Of a stretch of 64,000 nt of DNA, positions 34,808 through 43,196 are shown piece after piece. Under the pieces are notes generated by a model. That model searched no databases, was not told where the DNA came from, and worked only from the letters and a program-made list of their open reading frames with translations. A program made the position numbers and the translations under genes. The number at the start of each line of letters is the position of its first letter. Within the stretch, counting starts at the first letter, position 1. The DNA comes from RPQJ01 sp963793005 (GTDB lineage: Bacteria > Pseudomonadota > Gammaproteobacteria > Steroidobacterales > Steroidobacteraceae). The stretch covers positions 496,001 through 560,000 of the forward strand of contig CAWBYP010000002.1 of assembly GCA_963793005.1 (NCBI GenBank), given 5' to 3'.

Positions 34808-35566
34808 CTATCTTTCAAAGCCAAGAAGCAAGGCGCGGAGCTCATTGTTAACGCTGAAAACGAAAGCATCGTTGGGATTCGCGATGCGGCCCAATACGCC
34901 GAGCCCGGTGTAATCCCCGGCAATTGCGCAGTTCGAAACGGTGCTGGTGATGTCGTAGACGGTCGAGCGTGGGTCGATGATGGAAATCTGCCCGATAGAA
35001 CTGCATCCCTCGACGTTCTGGCCAAAGAACTGGCCGCCGGGATCGATCGTGAATGTCGCGAAGGGGTTCAGGTTGTCGTCGTAGACGGTCCACACGCCCG
35101 CCAGCAGCGCCAGCGATGAGTCTTTCTCGTAGTCCGAGTCATAGGATAAAGAGAAGGTCCCGGACTCCCCGGTCCCGGTACTCCAGCTGCCGGCAAAGGT
35201 ACTGCGTTGCCGCAGCGTCCCCGTCATCGTTGCGGTGGTAACCGTGGAACCGTCCCGCCAAGTCGTCCCGTCGGGTGCGAAACCCTTGCCAGAGCCGCTC
35301 ACGCTGGTGCCATCGGCCTGCACCGTGCCCACGAACTGGCCACCCGTGTCCGCTGAAATGAAGCGGAATCGGCCGTCGTCAGTACTCATCCCAACGAATT
35401 CCTGCGTGCCAGCCACACCATCAATCGACAGCGTACCGAACCAGAGGCCACCGAGCGCCTGGTCGACTGTCGCGGCCCCACCGCCACCGCCACCGCCGCT
35501 TCCGCCGCAGGCAGCCAACAAGGCGAGCGCTGAAGCGAACATTAAAGATCGGGTTATCTGCAGCAT
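34808..35566 (-). CDS. Glycine-rich secreted lipoprotein of unknown function
   Basis: A 252-residue lipoprotein. Signal peptide with lipobox LLAAC at about 16-20, then a polyglycine stretch (GGSGGGGGGG), followed by a beta-rich body with two similar segments (LGGLWFGTLSIDG and LLAGVWTVYDDN), which may be duplicated lipocalin- or avidin-like strands; that is inference. ATG 35566 follows GGAGGC. The polyglycine linker is typical of lipoproteins that hold a domain away from the membrane. Confidence 0.8.
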   Translation of the reverse strand: MLQITRSLMFASALALLAACGGSGGGGGGGAATVDQALGGLWFGTLSIDGVAGTQEFVGMSTDDGRFRFISADTGGQFVGTVQADGTSVSGSGKGFAPDGTTWRDGSTVTTATMTGTLRQRSTFAGSWSTGTGESGTFSLSYDSDYEKDSSLALLAGVWTVYDDNLNPFATFTIDPGGQFFGQNVEGCSSIGQISIIDPRSTVYDITSTVSNCAIAGDYTGLGVLGRIANPNDAFVFSVNNELRALLLGFER

Positions 35567-36257
35567 GATGCCTCCGGAGTCGATCCGCACGCGGCGACAG
35601 GCATTTTCAGGACGGATCCTGAAACCCCTCCGCAGGCGGTGTGCGCCTGCTGGTCCGGTGACCCACAGAACCCGCCGTGGTGTAACGCGGAGGGCAACCC
35701 GCGGACCACCGGTCCAGCACTATTGATACGCTCGTTTCCGGATCCCCGCCATTCGCAGAAATCGCCAGGGTCGAATGGATTCGCACCACGACTACGACAA
35801 CACGCGTTCGCTGCGCCTTGAAAGGATCCTCCAGATGGCAGCCGCCCAGACCCGAAGCTGCAGCCCGACGCCTGACGTTGGCGACATCCCAGGCGGTCTC
35901 AGTCGCAAGCCACCGCCATCCTCTCAAGAATCAAACGGTCCGAAAATCGCCCAGCAGGTCACTCTGCGGCAATAACTCCCCGCATCAGGGCGCGCCTCTG
36001 CGCCATAAGCGGACCGAGTCCCCGGCAACCTGTTGATTGGACAACATCATCGATCCATTGGGCCGCAATTATGGGCCGGTGAATATTCCGTCTCGGCAAG
36101 ACGTGACTGCGGGCGGCGACATCTGGGACCTCAGGCGAGCCAACCGACATTGTTGATCAACGACCGCAATCGGCATCCGTGTCGCACGACCGCTGCTGGC
36201 CGACTTTACGCCTACACGGCGGGACGGATGCGTTAAGTCCTCGAGCTATGCCCTACA
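35567..36257. other. Gene-free region before an orphan terminator
   Basis: About 690 bp in which no gene was recognised. Short open frames exist on both strands (for example 36033-36236) but lack signals or known domains. It is followed at once by a plus-strand terminator with no gene to end, which leaves room for a non-coding RNA. Confidence 0.45.
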
Positions 36258-36290
36258 CCGGGGCAGGGATCCCCCCTGCCCCGGTTCTTC
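36258..36290 (+). terminator. Intrinsic terminator without an assigned gene
   Basis: CCGGGGCAGGG (36258-36268) pairs with CCCTGCCCCGG (36274-36284), an 11-bp stem with a 5-nt loop, followed by TTCTTCTTTATTC. The T-run faces the plus strand, while the adjacent spondin gene is on the minus strand and ends 44 bp away. Confidence 0.7.
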
Positions 36291-36327
36291 TTTATTCTCC
36301 GATCAAATGGCCTGGGCCGACTTCGGT

Positions 36328-36993
36328 TCAGCGACCGACTCGAAGTATGACGACGGTAGCCACCGGATTTCGCCAGTCGTACTTGGCGGCTTTCAGGTCG
36401 CCGATACCGTGGATTCCGTTGCTGACGTAGACAAAGCCTTCCCCGCCCGCGTTCGGCGATGAGCCCACGCCACCGCAGGCGGGTCCTGGCATGTTGGCGC
36501 ACAGTTCGTCGTTGGGCTCGCTGCCAGCGTCGTAGGCGACCGCCATGACCGTGACCTCACCCGGGGTCCGCGGCAACTCGATGCTGTTCACCCCGAGAAA
36601 CGTGTCGTTCGTGGGGATCAGCATGCCGACGAGACTGAGCCGGTCGAACCCGGGTCGCGTCGTGATACGCAGCGTTACGCTCTTGCCCGGCAAGAGAAGA
36701 CCGGACGTGGCCTCGGTCGAGGCAACGAGGCTCGGTGCACCCTCTGCGAGCGCACGCAGAGGGCCTATGTCTCCACCCTCCGCCATCTCCGCCAACGGAG
36801 CGCTGGCCACTTCGCCGGGCGTGAACAGCTGGATTCCGCTGCTGTGCGTGACTGCCAGCAGCGGCGTGAAGGACTGCGCCAGAGTCTGGTTGGTGATCGT
36901 GACCTCATATGTGAACGTGTTGGGACCGGCTTGCGCAACGGCGGTACCCAGGCCGACTGCGATGATGCCGGCGCTCGCGATGTGCTTGAACAT
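36328..36993 (-). CDS. Secreted spondin-domain protein
   Basis: A 221-residue protein with a signal peptide (MFKHIASAGIIAVGLGTAVAQA-GP). The mature part follows the Spondin_N pattern: YEVTITNQTLAQSFTPLLAVTHSSGIQLFTPGEVAS, LAEMAEGGD, SVTLRI, LSLVGMLIPTNDTF, and a cysteine pair in DELCANMPGPACGG. Spondin domains are extracellular matrix modules in animals; bacterial copies are secreted proteins of unknown function. ATG 36993 follows AGAGGAAG. It is divergent from the AraC regulator gene. Confidence 0.8.
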   Translation of the reverse strand: MFKHIASAGIIAVGLGTAVAQAGPNTFTYEVTITNQTLAQSFTPLLAVTHSSGIQLFTPGEVASAPLAEMAEGGDIGPLRALAEGAPSLVASTEATSGLLLPGKSVTLRITTRPGFDRLSLVGMLIPTNDTFLGVNSIELPRTPGEVTVMAVAYDAGSEPNDELCANMPGPACGGVGSSPNAGGEGFVYVSNGIHGIGDLKAAKYDWRNPVATVVILRVGR

Positions 36994-37230
36994 ATTTCTG
37001 CTTCCTCTGTGTGTGTGTGCCGATACCGATACCTAGGTCGGCGACACGACGCCCCGGCACCCTGTAACATTCCGTCCAGGTCACCGGTCTTCTCCACTGA
37101 CACTCCATCAGATCGGGGAAGGCGTGCGGCAGCAGACCAGAATCGATGCTACGGCGGCACGGATCGCGCTACCGTCCCGCGCGTCCGCGAATGTTGTCCA
37201 TTCTTTCGCGTCGCCGGGCGCCGCCGCGAG

Positions 37231-38184
37231 ATGAGCGTGCTCGCAGGCTGGTTGCGCACGCTCCACCTCGAGACGGAGGTATTCTTTCGCGGGGTATTCT
37301 GCAACCGCTGGGGACTCAGCACGTCGGGCAGCGGATTCGCGAGCTTTCATCTGGTGCTGGACGGCGAATGCTGGCTGCACTGCGCTGCACTGGATGCACC
37401 GCGAAGGCTGGCCACCCACGACATCGCGATTTTTCCACGCGATGCACCGCACGTCATCAGCTCATCAGCGGAGCATGCAGACCTGTGTGGCGAGCCGCTG
37501 GCGGAGAGTGACGAGCGTGTCCAGCCCGATGGCGGCACGGCGCTAGCCTGCGGACGGTTTCGCCTTGCTCGCCAGCGCACGAACCTCGTCTTCGAAGCAC
37601 TGCCAGATTGCCTGGTAGTCTCGCTCGGCGATGACTCGCCCGGCAGTTGGCTTCGTCCGATGCTTCAGCACGTTCTTTCTTCCGTTCGATCGCAGACCGC
37701 CGAGGACGATGTTATCGTCGAGCGCTGCATCGAACTGTTCTTCGTCGAAGTCGTGCGGCGGCACGTGCGCTCTGCCCCGCAGGAGCCAGGCATCATCGCA
37801 GCGCTTCGCGATCCATACCTGCACCGGGCGCTCGCCGCGGTGCATCGCGAGCCGGCGCGTGCCTGGGACCTCAATGCGCTGGCAAGTGAAGCTGCGCTGG
37901 CCCGAACGGCGTTCTGCCAGCGCTTCCTGCGCATCATGGGTCGCCCGCCGATGCGTTATGTCGCGCAGTACCGGATGCAACTCGCGTTGAAATGGCTCAG
38001 CGAGCCGCAACAGAGCATTCTTGCGATTGCGCAGCGCTCCGGTTACGAAACCGAGGCTGCATTCTGCAGGGCATTCAAGCGTGAAACCGGCCTCGCGCCG
38101 GGCGCCTACCGCCGCAGTCGCGCCGTGTCACGATCTTCGTCGCCGCAACGCCCAGCGGCGCGCCCGGTTCTCGCAGTCTCTTAA
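37231..38184 (+). CDS. AraC family transcriptional regulator with cupin domain
   Basis: A 317-residue regulator. The N-terminal cupin (AraC-binding 6 type, about 20-180) runs from WLRTLHLETEVFFRGVFCNRW through SLGDDSPGSW. The C-terminal two-helix AraC DNA-binding domain (about 205-300) has LASEAALARTAFCQRFLRIMGRPPMRYVAQYRM and IAQRSGYETEAAFCRAFKRETGLAPGAYRR. ATG 37231 gives a compact start; the open frame reaches further back into the spondin promoter region. Divergent from the spondin gene, so it may control it. Confidence 0.9.
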   Translation: MSVLAGWLRTLHLETEVFFRGVFCNRWGLSTSGSGFASFHLVLDGECWLHCAALDAPRRLATHDIAIFPRDAPHVISSSAEHADLCGEPLAESDERVQPDGGTALACGRFRLARQRTNLVFEALPDCLVVSLGDDSPGSWLRPMLQHVLSSVRSQTAEDDVIVERCIELFFVEVVRRHVRSAPQEPGIIAALRDPYLHRALAAVHREPARAWDLNALASEAALARTAFCQRFLRIMGRPPMRYVAQYRMQLALKWLSEPQQSILAIAQRSGYETEAAFCRAFKRETGLAPGAYRRSRAVSRSSSPQRPAARPVLAVS

Positions 38185-38292
38185 CGGATGGGACATCGAA
38201 ACGCTCGTTTCCGTCGAGGGGAGGGCACGAGATGGGCACAGATCCCGAGACGAAAGCAATCCCGTTGATTGGGCATCGACCGCAGAGACGCC

Positions 38293-38856
38293 TCAGTCCA
38301 CGGTGCCGATAAGGGACTCAACGGCTTTCACCGTTTCGCGACCGAAGCGCTGCGCCAGTCGGTGCAACAGTTCCATGTCCAGGGACCCGCGATCCTGGGC
38401 AACGACCGCACGCGCATCGGCGAGGTCGACCGGACCGCCGGCGAAAGCCTTCATGGCGATGAAGTCCTCGCGGCCGACGATCTCCAGAATTGCATCCGCA
38501 AGCCTTACCTGCCGCGTGCGGCCAAAAAGTTTGGGGTCCATGCCGCGCAGGCCGACCAGGAGATCGACGCGGTTACCGTGGCCGTCCCCGACTTCGAGCA
38601 GAGCCGGGATCGGATCATCGGCATCGCCGACCCTGAGAGCGGCCTCGTAACCCTTCTCGGCAAGGGACTGTCGCAGGGTCTGCGCCTCGCGAACCTGCAG
38701 TGCCACAACCGCGTCCGCATCGAGACTAGCCCGTACGAACCCGTGCACTGCCGCCGCCATCGCACCGATGACCGCGTAGCGAACTCCCTGGGTGGTAAGG
38801 AACTCGGCGACGTCCGCCATCAGCAGCGCTGACTGACCCGGCGCGCTAGCCCGCAT
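38293..38856 (-). CDS. Nucleotidyltransferase-like protein (AbiEii/DUF6036-like)
   Basis: A 187-residue protein. The N-terminal core VRYAVIGAMAAAVHGFVRASLDADAVV matches the GGxAxxxHG-x9-DxD motif of minimal/AbiEii nucleotidyltransferases, but here the GG is GA and the pair is DAD, so the metal site is altered though still two Asp. A second conserved part follows, VDLLVGLRGMDPKLF. Such proteins act as toxins (MenT/AbiEii) or in RNA modification. Its ATG (38856) overlaps the end of the upstream 59-residue gene by 11 bp, a toxin-antitoxin-like arrangement. Confidence 0.7.
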   Translation of the reverse strand: MRASAPGQSALLMADVAEFLTTQGVRYAVIGAMAAAVHGFVRASLDADAVVALQVREAQTLRQSLAEKGYEAALRVGDADDPIPALLEVGDGHGNRVDLLVGLRGMDPKLFGRTRQVRLADAILEIVGREDFIAMKAFAGGPVDLADARAVVAQDRGSLDMELLHRLAQRFGRETVKAVESLIGTVD

Positions 38857-39025
38857 TTGGCGCCGCCATGTGTCGAGGGCTTTGCTGGCCTGCTCCGCCT
38901 GCTTGGTGAAGCTGCGCCATGAGTTGGCAGTGAGCCAGGAACGCAGCCAGCCGCTGCTCCGGCGTCATGCGCTTGACGTCGTCGTTCAAGCTGCGGCGAG
39001 CAGCATCGGCCAGTTGCGATCTCAT
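38846..39025 (-). CDS. Small helical protein, partner of the nucleotidyltransferase
   Basis: A 59-residue protein starting at ATG 39025: MRSQLADAARRSLNDDVKRM followed by TPEQRLAAFLAHCQLMAQLHQAG, predicted helical with no known domain. It precedes the nucleotidyltransferase gene and overlaps it by 11 bp, consistent with an antitoxin or adaptor role. A longer frame from 39076 is possible but its extra residues (FVFLLDTASAP) look unlike the rest. The assignment as antitoxin is inference. Confidence 0.6.
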   Translation of the reverse strand: MRSQLADAARRSLNDDVKRMTPEQRLAAFLAHCQLMAQLHQAGGAGQQSPRHMAAPNAG

Positions 39026-39092
39026 GCGGCGATGTGAAACCGGTGCGGAGGCGGTGTCAAGCAGAAACACGAACATGCCAGGCGGATCTGCT

Positions 39093-39157
39093 TGCCCCGG
39101 ACAGCAAAACGGCCCCCCCAGAGGGGGCCGCTTGCTTCGATTCGATGGTAGCGGGGG
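39093..39157. repeat. Second copy of the tRNA-fMet 3' end and terminator
   Basis: These 65 bp match 42511-42571, the last 12 tRNA-fMet bases (CCCCCGCTACCA on the minus strand) plus the downstream terminator, with one deleted base and a longer C/G run in the stem. The rest of the tRNA is absent. It lies in the same orientation as the intact copy, so the two flank 3.4 kb as direct repeats. Confidence 0.85.
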
Positions 39158-39492
39158 CCCGCTTTGGCACTTTCAGACGGTAGGTCCGGATCGACTAGGC
39201 AGCGGATTAGGCGGTTGCCCTCCCCCCGCCCGCCGGTCGAGCGGCATATTTGGGGGTATCGCCGAGCGCTCTCGACACCTCTCGATGTCGATGGCCCACA
39301 GGCAGCTCGCCAGAGTTCCCCGGGTATTGCGCGCAACGCCGCTTCGTAGCCGCCTCCCGTTCGTCGCGTCAGCGCTTTGCCTCCGGCTTCCTTCAGACGT
39401 CCAGTCACCCGGGCCGCCCTTGTCGTGCAGCGGTTCCCCGTGTCGGGTCTGCAGAGGACTTTCACCTCCAAGAAGGTGCGCACTACCGGGCG
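39158..39492. other. Gene-free region beside the tRNA-derived repeat
   Basis: About 335 bp between the repeat copy and the terminator of the glucan synthase. Long open frames exist in several registers (for example minus 39022-39501) but overlap the repeat and lack domains, so they are not called. The stretch is GC-rich and has no tRNA or integrase remnant that could be recognised. Confidence 0.4.
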
Positions 39493-39530
39493 CACAAACA
39501 AGCAACCCGGCCGAAGCCGGGTTGTTTGTG
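39493..39530 (-). terminator. Terminator of the glucan synthase gene
   Basis: A hairpin with a 9-bp core (CAACCCGGC and GCCGGGTTG, 4-nt CGAA loop) extended by imperfect CACAAACA/TTTGTG arms; read on the minus strand it continues into GCTTGTTTGTG. It starts 19 bp after the stop of the glucan synthase gene. Confidence 0.65.
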
Positions 39531-39548
39531 CCCTGGATCAGGGACGCC

Positions 39549-42191
39549 CTACGCGGCCATCTCCATCTTCGGCGAGGTGACAACCGGCGCCGGTGCGATA
39601 TCGGGGCTCTGCGATACTGGTCGACCAAGCTTGCTCGTCGAGAACAACGCCACCAGCAGGGCCGATACATACGGCACGGCCATCACAGTCAGTGCGGCGA
39701 CCCAGACGAAATCGGCCGGGTCGTCGAACTTCGTCGACCACATGGTGCCGAAGATGGCCGCAACGGTGCCGACCAATAGTGCGATCTCCGCCCTGGCGAC
39801 CTCGGCGACCTGCGTCCAAGGGGCAGAGTCCTCACATTTCGGGGTGCGCAGGAAAGGTTTCGACGACGTGAGCAGACCTGCGATCACGCCCTTGCCTACC
39901 GTGTAAGAAAGTGACAGCCCGGTAATCGCCGACGCCAGCGCGCCTCCAAAACCGGTGCCGACCTTGGCACGGTGCAGCCAGACCGTCTTCATGGTCTTCA
40001 TCGTGAAGATGGCCAGGGCCAACCCCGACAATGCCGTCAAAGGCACGTCGAAGTGCTTCGGCGCAATGATCATCAAGCCACTCCAGGCCAGGGCAAGGAC
40101 GGCGAAGACCAGCGCGAAGCCGTCGGCGAACCAAGGCATCCAGCCCGCCAGGAACTGGTAGCGTTGTTCCCTGGTCAGCGATGAGCTTCCGTTGGCCTTA
40201 CGGCCAAAAAAGATCGCCGGTGCATGGCGCTTCAGGATCTGCATGGCGCCGTACACCCAGCGGTAGCGCTGCACCTTGTAGGCCGCATACGTGTCTGGCA
40301 TCAGCCCGCGGCCCATGCTGACCGGTGTGTAGAGTGCGGTATAGCCCGCCTCGAACACGCGCAGGCCGAACTCGGTGTCTTCGGTAATGCACCACTCTGC
40401 CCAGCCGCCGACGCATTCCATGGCTTCGCGGCGAATCACGCACATGGTCCCGTGCTGGATGATGGCGTTGTGTTCAGCTCGCTCGACCATGCCGATGCGG
40501 AAGAAGCCGGTGTATTCCTCGTACAGGAACGACTTGAACAGGCTTTCCCTTGCGTCGCGGTAATCCTGCGGTGCCTGCACGATGCCGACCTTCGGATCGT
40601 CGAAGCCAGGCATGACTCTGCGCAGCCACTGCGGCGCGACCTGATAGTCGCTGTCAATCACGGCGATGAACTCGGCCGACGGGTCCGCCAGTTCCAGCGC
40701 CCTGTTCAGGGCGCCGGCCTTGAAGCCCTTGACGTCGTCGAGATGGTAGAAGCGGAACGTAGCGCCCAAGGCCTCGCAGTGGCTGGCCACGGGCCGCCAC
40801 AACGATTCGTCCGAGGTATTGTTGTCGAGCACGATCACTTCGAAGTTGGGGTAGTCCAGGCGCGAAAGCGAGTTCAGCGTCTGCATCACCATCAAGGGCG
40901 GTTCGTTGTGCGTGGGCACGTGGATGGACACGCGCGGGAAACGCACGAGTCGCCCGGAAATCTCAGGCTTGCGTTGCTTGCGCCAGAGCGACAAAGCCCA
41001 CTCGGCGGTTTCAGTCAACAGCAGGACGGCCGTGAACAACGCCGCCGGCACGATCACCATCATGCCGCCGATGGTACCCATGTCGATGTAACGCAAGCTC
41101 GAGGCCTCGACGATGAACAGGCCGCCCGAGACCACGAGGCCGACGGCGCCCGCGATCAGAAAGTAACCGCGCACGCTGAGTTTCGGCACCATTACCATCA
41201 CCGCGAGGCCGATCAGGAACGTGAGGCCGGCAGCCACGGCCGCAAAGGCCTTCCACTCGGCGAACGATGACAGCGGACCGCTGAGACCGAACTTGGGGCT
41301 GCCTTCGGCATCCAGCATGCCCCAGAACGCACCAACCGCGCCTTCCTGTCCCGTCGAGCCCTTCCAGGGCTGGTCATAGGCTTCCATGATGTAATAGTCA
41401 TAGTTCTTCTGTTCGGCGAGCTTGAAGAACTTGCGCAGGAATGCCGCTTGAACGGCGGGCGATGGCACCGATCCTTTTTTCACACGGCCGTCCGACGGCC
41501 AGCCGGTTTCGCCGATGACGATCTTCTTGCCCGGGTAGAGCCTGGCGATCCGGTCGAAGCTGGAGGTTATGTATTGCATCGACTGGTCATAGGAGACACC
41601 TTCCCAGTACGGCAGCAGGTGTATGCCGACAAAGTCCGCGCCGTCGGCCAGTTCGGTTTCCGTCAGCCAGGTCGGCCAGACTTCGGCGGTACCGACTTGA
41701 ACAGCCGGGTTGTTGATCGCCGCTTTGACTCGCTTGATGTAGCCACTGACTTCGCGAGCTGTCAGTTCGGCACGTACCCCGACGGCTTCGTTACCGACGA
41801 AGACACGGTCCACAGTGCCGGGGTTTTCAGCAATGACCTTGATCGCGCGGGCGATCTCGACTTCGTTGTAAGTCTTGTCGCCGCGCAACCAGATGCCCAG
41901 CGACACCTTCATGCCGAATTCCTTGGCGATGTAGGGAATACGGCTGTGACCAGAGCCGACTGTGTACGTGCGGATGCGCTTGGTCATCTTCGACAGCTGC
42001 GCCAGGTCGCGACGTATCAGTTCGTCGGTGACCTTGTTGTCCTTGTCGACTTCGGAATAGAGGTGCGAGGGGCTATAGGCCAGCCCGCGAATTTCCCCCT
42101 TCCAGTCAGGCGCTATGATGGGTCGATCAAGCGACGACCAGAAGGCCACCGACGCGATGGATGCGGCCAGGAGCGCGACGAGGATTCTCAT
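39549..42191 (-). CDS. Beta-glucan synthase, GH17-GT2 fusion (NdvB type)
   Basis: An 880-residue membrane enzyme. After a short N-terminal anchor, a GH17 domain (about 30-310) carries the acid Glu in VGNEAVGV (about 132) and the nucleophile in IGETGWPSDG (about 227). Membrane helices follow (about 315-405). The GT2 domain (about 415-700) has VLDNNTSDE, DSDYQV (about 512), TEDTEFGLR (about 602) and QRYRWVYGA (about 641), then more helices. This order matches NdvB of Bradyrhizobium and Pseudomonas aeruginosa, which makes cyclic beta-(1,3)-glucans linked to osmoadaptation and biofilm antibiotic tolerance. ATG 42191. Confidence 0.9.
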   Translation of the reverse strand: MRILVALLAASIASVAFWSSLDRPIIAPDWKGEIRGLAYSPSHLYSEVDKDNKVTDELIRRDLAQLSKMTKRIRTYTVGSGHSRIPYIAKEFGMKVSLGIWLRGDKTYNEVEIARAIKVIAENPGTVDRVFVGNEAVGVRAELTAREVSGYIKRVKAAINNPAVQVGTAEVWPTWLTETELADGADFVGIHLLPYWEGVSYDQSMQYITSSFDRIARLYPGKKIVIGETGWPSDGRVKKGSVPSPAVQAAFLRKFFKLAEQKNYDYYIMEAYDQPWKGSTGQEGAVGAFWGMLDAEGSPKFGLSGPLSSFAEWKAFAAVAAGLTFLIGLAVMVMVPKLSVRGYFLIAGAVGLVVSGGLFIVEASSLRYIDMGTIGGMMVIVPAALFTAVLLLTETAEWALSLWRKQRKPEISGRLVRFPRVSIHVPTHNEPPLMVMQTLNSLSRLDYPNFEVIVLDNNTSDESLWRPVASHCEALGATFRFYHLDDVKGFKAGALNRALELADPSAEFIAVIDSDYQVAPQWLRRVMPGFDDPKVGIVQAPQDYRDARESLFKSFLYEEYTGFFRIGMVERAEHNAIIQHGTMCVIRREAMECVGGWAEWCITEDTEFGLRVFEAGYTALYTPVSMGRGLMPDTYAAYKVQRYRWVYGAMQILKRHAPAIFFGRKANGSSSLTREQRYQFLAGWMPWFADGFALVFAVLALAWSGLMIIAPKHFDVPLTALSGLALAIFTMKTMKTVWLHRAKVGTGFGGALASAITGLSLSYTVGKGVIAGLLTSSKPFLRTPKCEDSAPWTQVAEVARAEIALLVGTVAAIFGTMWSTKFDDPADFVWVAALTVMAVPYVSALLVALFSTSKLGRPVSQSPDIAPAPVVTSPKMEMAA

Positions 42192-42510
42192 GTTCTGCCT
42201 GTGCTGTTATTGATTTTGCCGGACGCACTGCGCCACCACGCGTAGTTCCGGTTCAGCGTTGGAGTTCGATGTGGAGGGAGACGGTGCTTGGGCGCGACGC
42301 GCATTTAGGGCTAGTACAGGCCGTGCCGCAAGCACCACGACCGTCGCCAAATGGCGACATGCAGGTCCCACTGGCGCGGAACGCTAGTCATCGAGACCGA
42401 ATCGCTTCGCCGACCAACAACGCGATCGAGATCGATGACTGCACGTGCATCCGTCAGTGCATCCGCCAGAGTGGTGCCGAGAAGCAGCGTGGACGTTGAA
42501 GCCCACTTTG
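42192..42510. other. Gene-free region upstream of the glucan synthase
   Basis: About 320 bp between the glucan synthase start and the tRNA-fMet terminator. No gene or clear promoter was recognised. It should contain the promoter of the glucan synthase, since the strong terminator at 42521-42543 separates it from the tRNA. Confidence 0.4.
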
Positions 42511-42559
42511 TGCCCCGAAAGCAAAACGGCCCCAGAGGGGCCGCTTGCTTCGATTCGAC

Positions 42560-42571
<12 letters not shown>
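42511..42571. repeat. First copy of the tRNA-fMet 3' end and terminator repeat
   Basis: The 61-bp partner of 39093-39157, covering the 3' end of the intact tRNA-fMet, a 16-bp spacer and the terminator. The shared segment GCTTGCTTCGATTCGA is identical in both copies. Confidence 0.85.
42521..42543 (-). terminator. Terminator of tRNA-fMet
   Basis: CGGCCCC and GGGGCCG pair around AGA (42527-42543) and, on the minus strand, are followed by TTTTGC. It ends the tRNA transcript 17 bp after the CCA, so the tRNA is a single-gene unit. Confidence 0.8.
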
Positions 42572-42636
<65 letters not shown>

Positions 42637-42724
42637 ATCGAGCCGCTAATAGTACATTCGCGTCGATTTGATTGCAAACCAGCGGGGCCGAATCGCGCTT
42701 ATCGCCAATCGGGGTGTCCGCAGG

Positions 42725-43159
42725 TCAACCGCTGTTAACGTCGCCGAGCGGACGAGTCATCTGCTTCAGGTGCTGACGGTCCTGCTCGGCCCGACGTTCG
42801 ATCGCCTCCACTTCCTCCCTGGAATAACAGACCCTCTCCGGTATCCGCGAACCGGTCGGCTTCTCGCTCTTGCAATAGACTGTATCAAAGCCACGCTTCA
42901 CAGCCTTGTATCCGGCCGGTATCTTGAATTCGGCCGGAACAGGATCAGTCGAATTCGACTGCGAAGTGGTTGATTCTTGCGGCTTCGCCGGTTCGGATGC
43001 CGAAGCGGCCGCCTGCGGGGAAGCGACCGCTGCGGGCACCTGTTGGTCGGTAGCGGCCGCGGCGGAATCCGGTCGCGGCTGGGACATGGCAGCATCTGCA
43101 CCAAACGCGGTAACTGCTGCAAACGAAGCCACCACAACCAACACATTCCCTATCCGCAT
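42725..43159 (-). CDS. Secreted protein of unknown function
   Basis: A 144-residue protein with a signal peptide (MRIGNVLVVVASFAAVTAFG, cleavage near ADA-AM), an Ala/Pro/Ser-rich low-complexity linker (about 30-85) and a small C-terminal domain with two Cys: VYCKSEKPTGSRIPERVCYSREE. That TGSR-x-x-x-x-VC pattern recurs in small periplasmic proteins of gammaproteobacteria without assigned function. ATG 43159 follows GGAGGTAGGC. It lies between nuoN and tRNA-fMet and may be the last gene read from nuo. Confidence 0.7.
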   Translation of the reverse strand: MRIGNVLVVVASFAAVTAFGADAAMSQPRPDSAAAATDQQVPAAVASPQAAASASEPAKPQESTTSQSNSTDPVPAEFKIPAGYKAVKRGFDTVYCKSEKPTGSRIPERVCYSREEVEAIERRAEQDRQHLKQMTRPLGDVNSG

Positions 43160-43196
43160 GCCTACCTCCATCCTGCGCCGACACTGGCTGCAATTG

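Noticed and set aside
36033..36236. A small gene ahead of the orphan terminator
   Set aside because: No ribosome-binding site or recognisable sequence; an RNA is an equally good explanation.
39022..39501. A 159-codon gene between the repeat and the glucan synthase
   Set aside because: It overlaps the tRNA-derived repeat and the small partner gene, has no domain, and competes with equally long frames in other registers.
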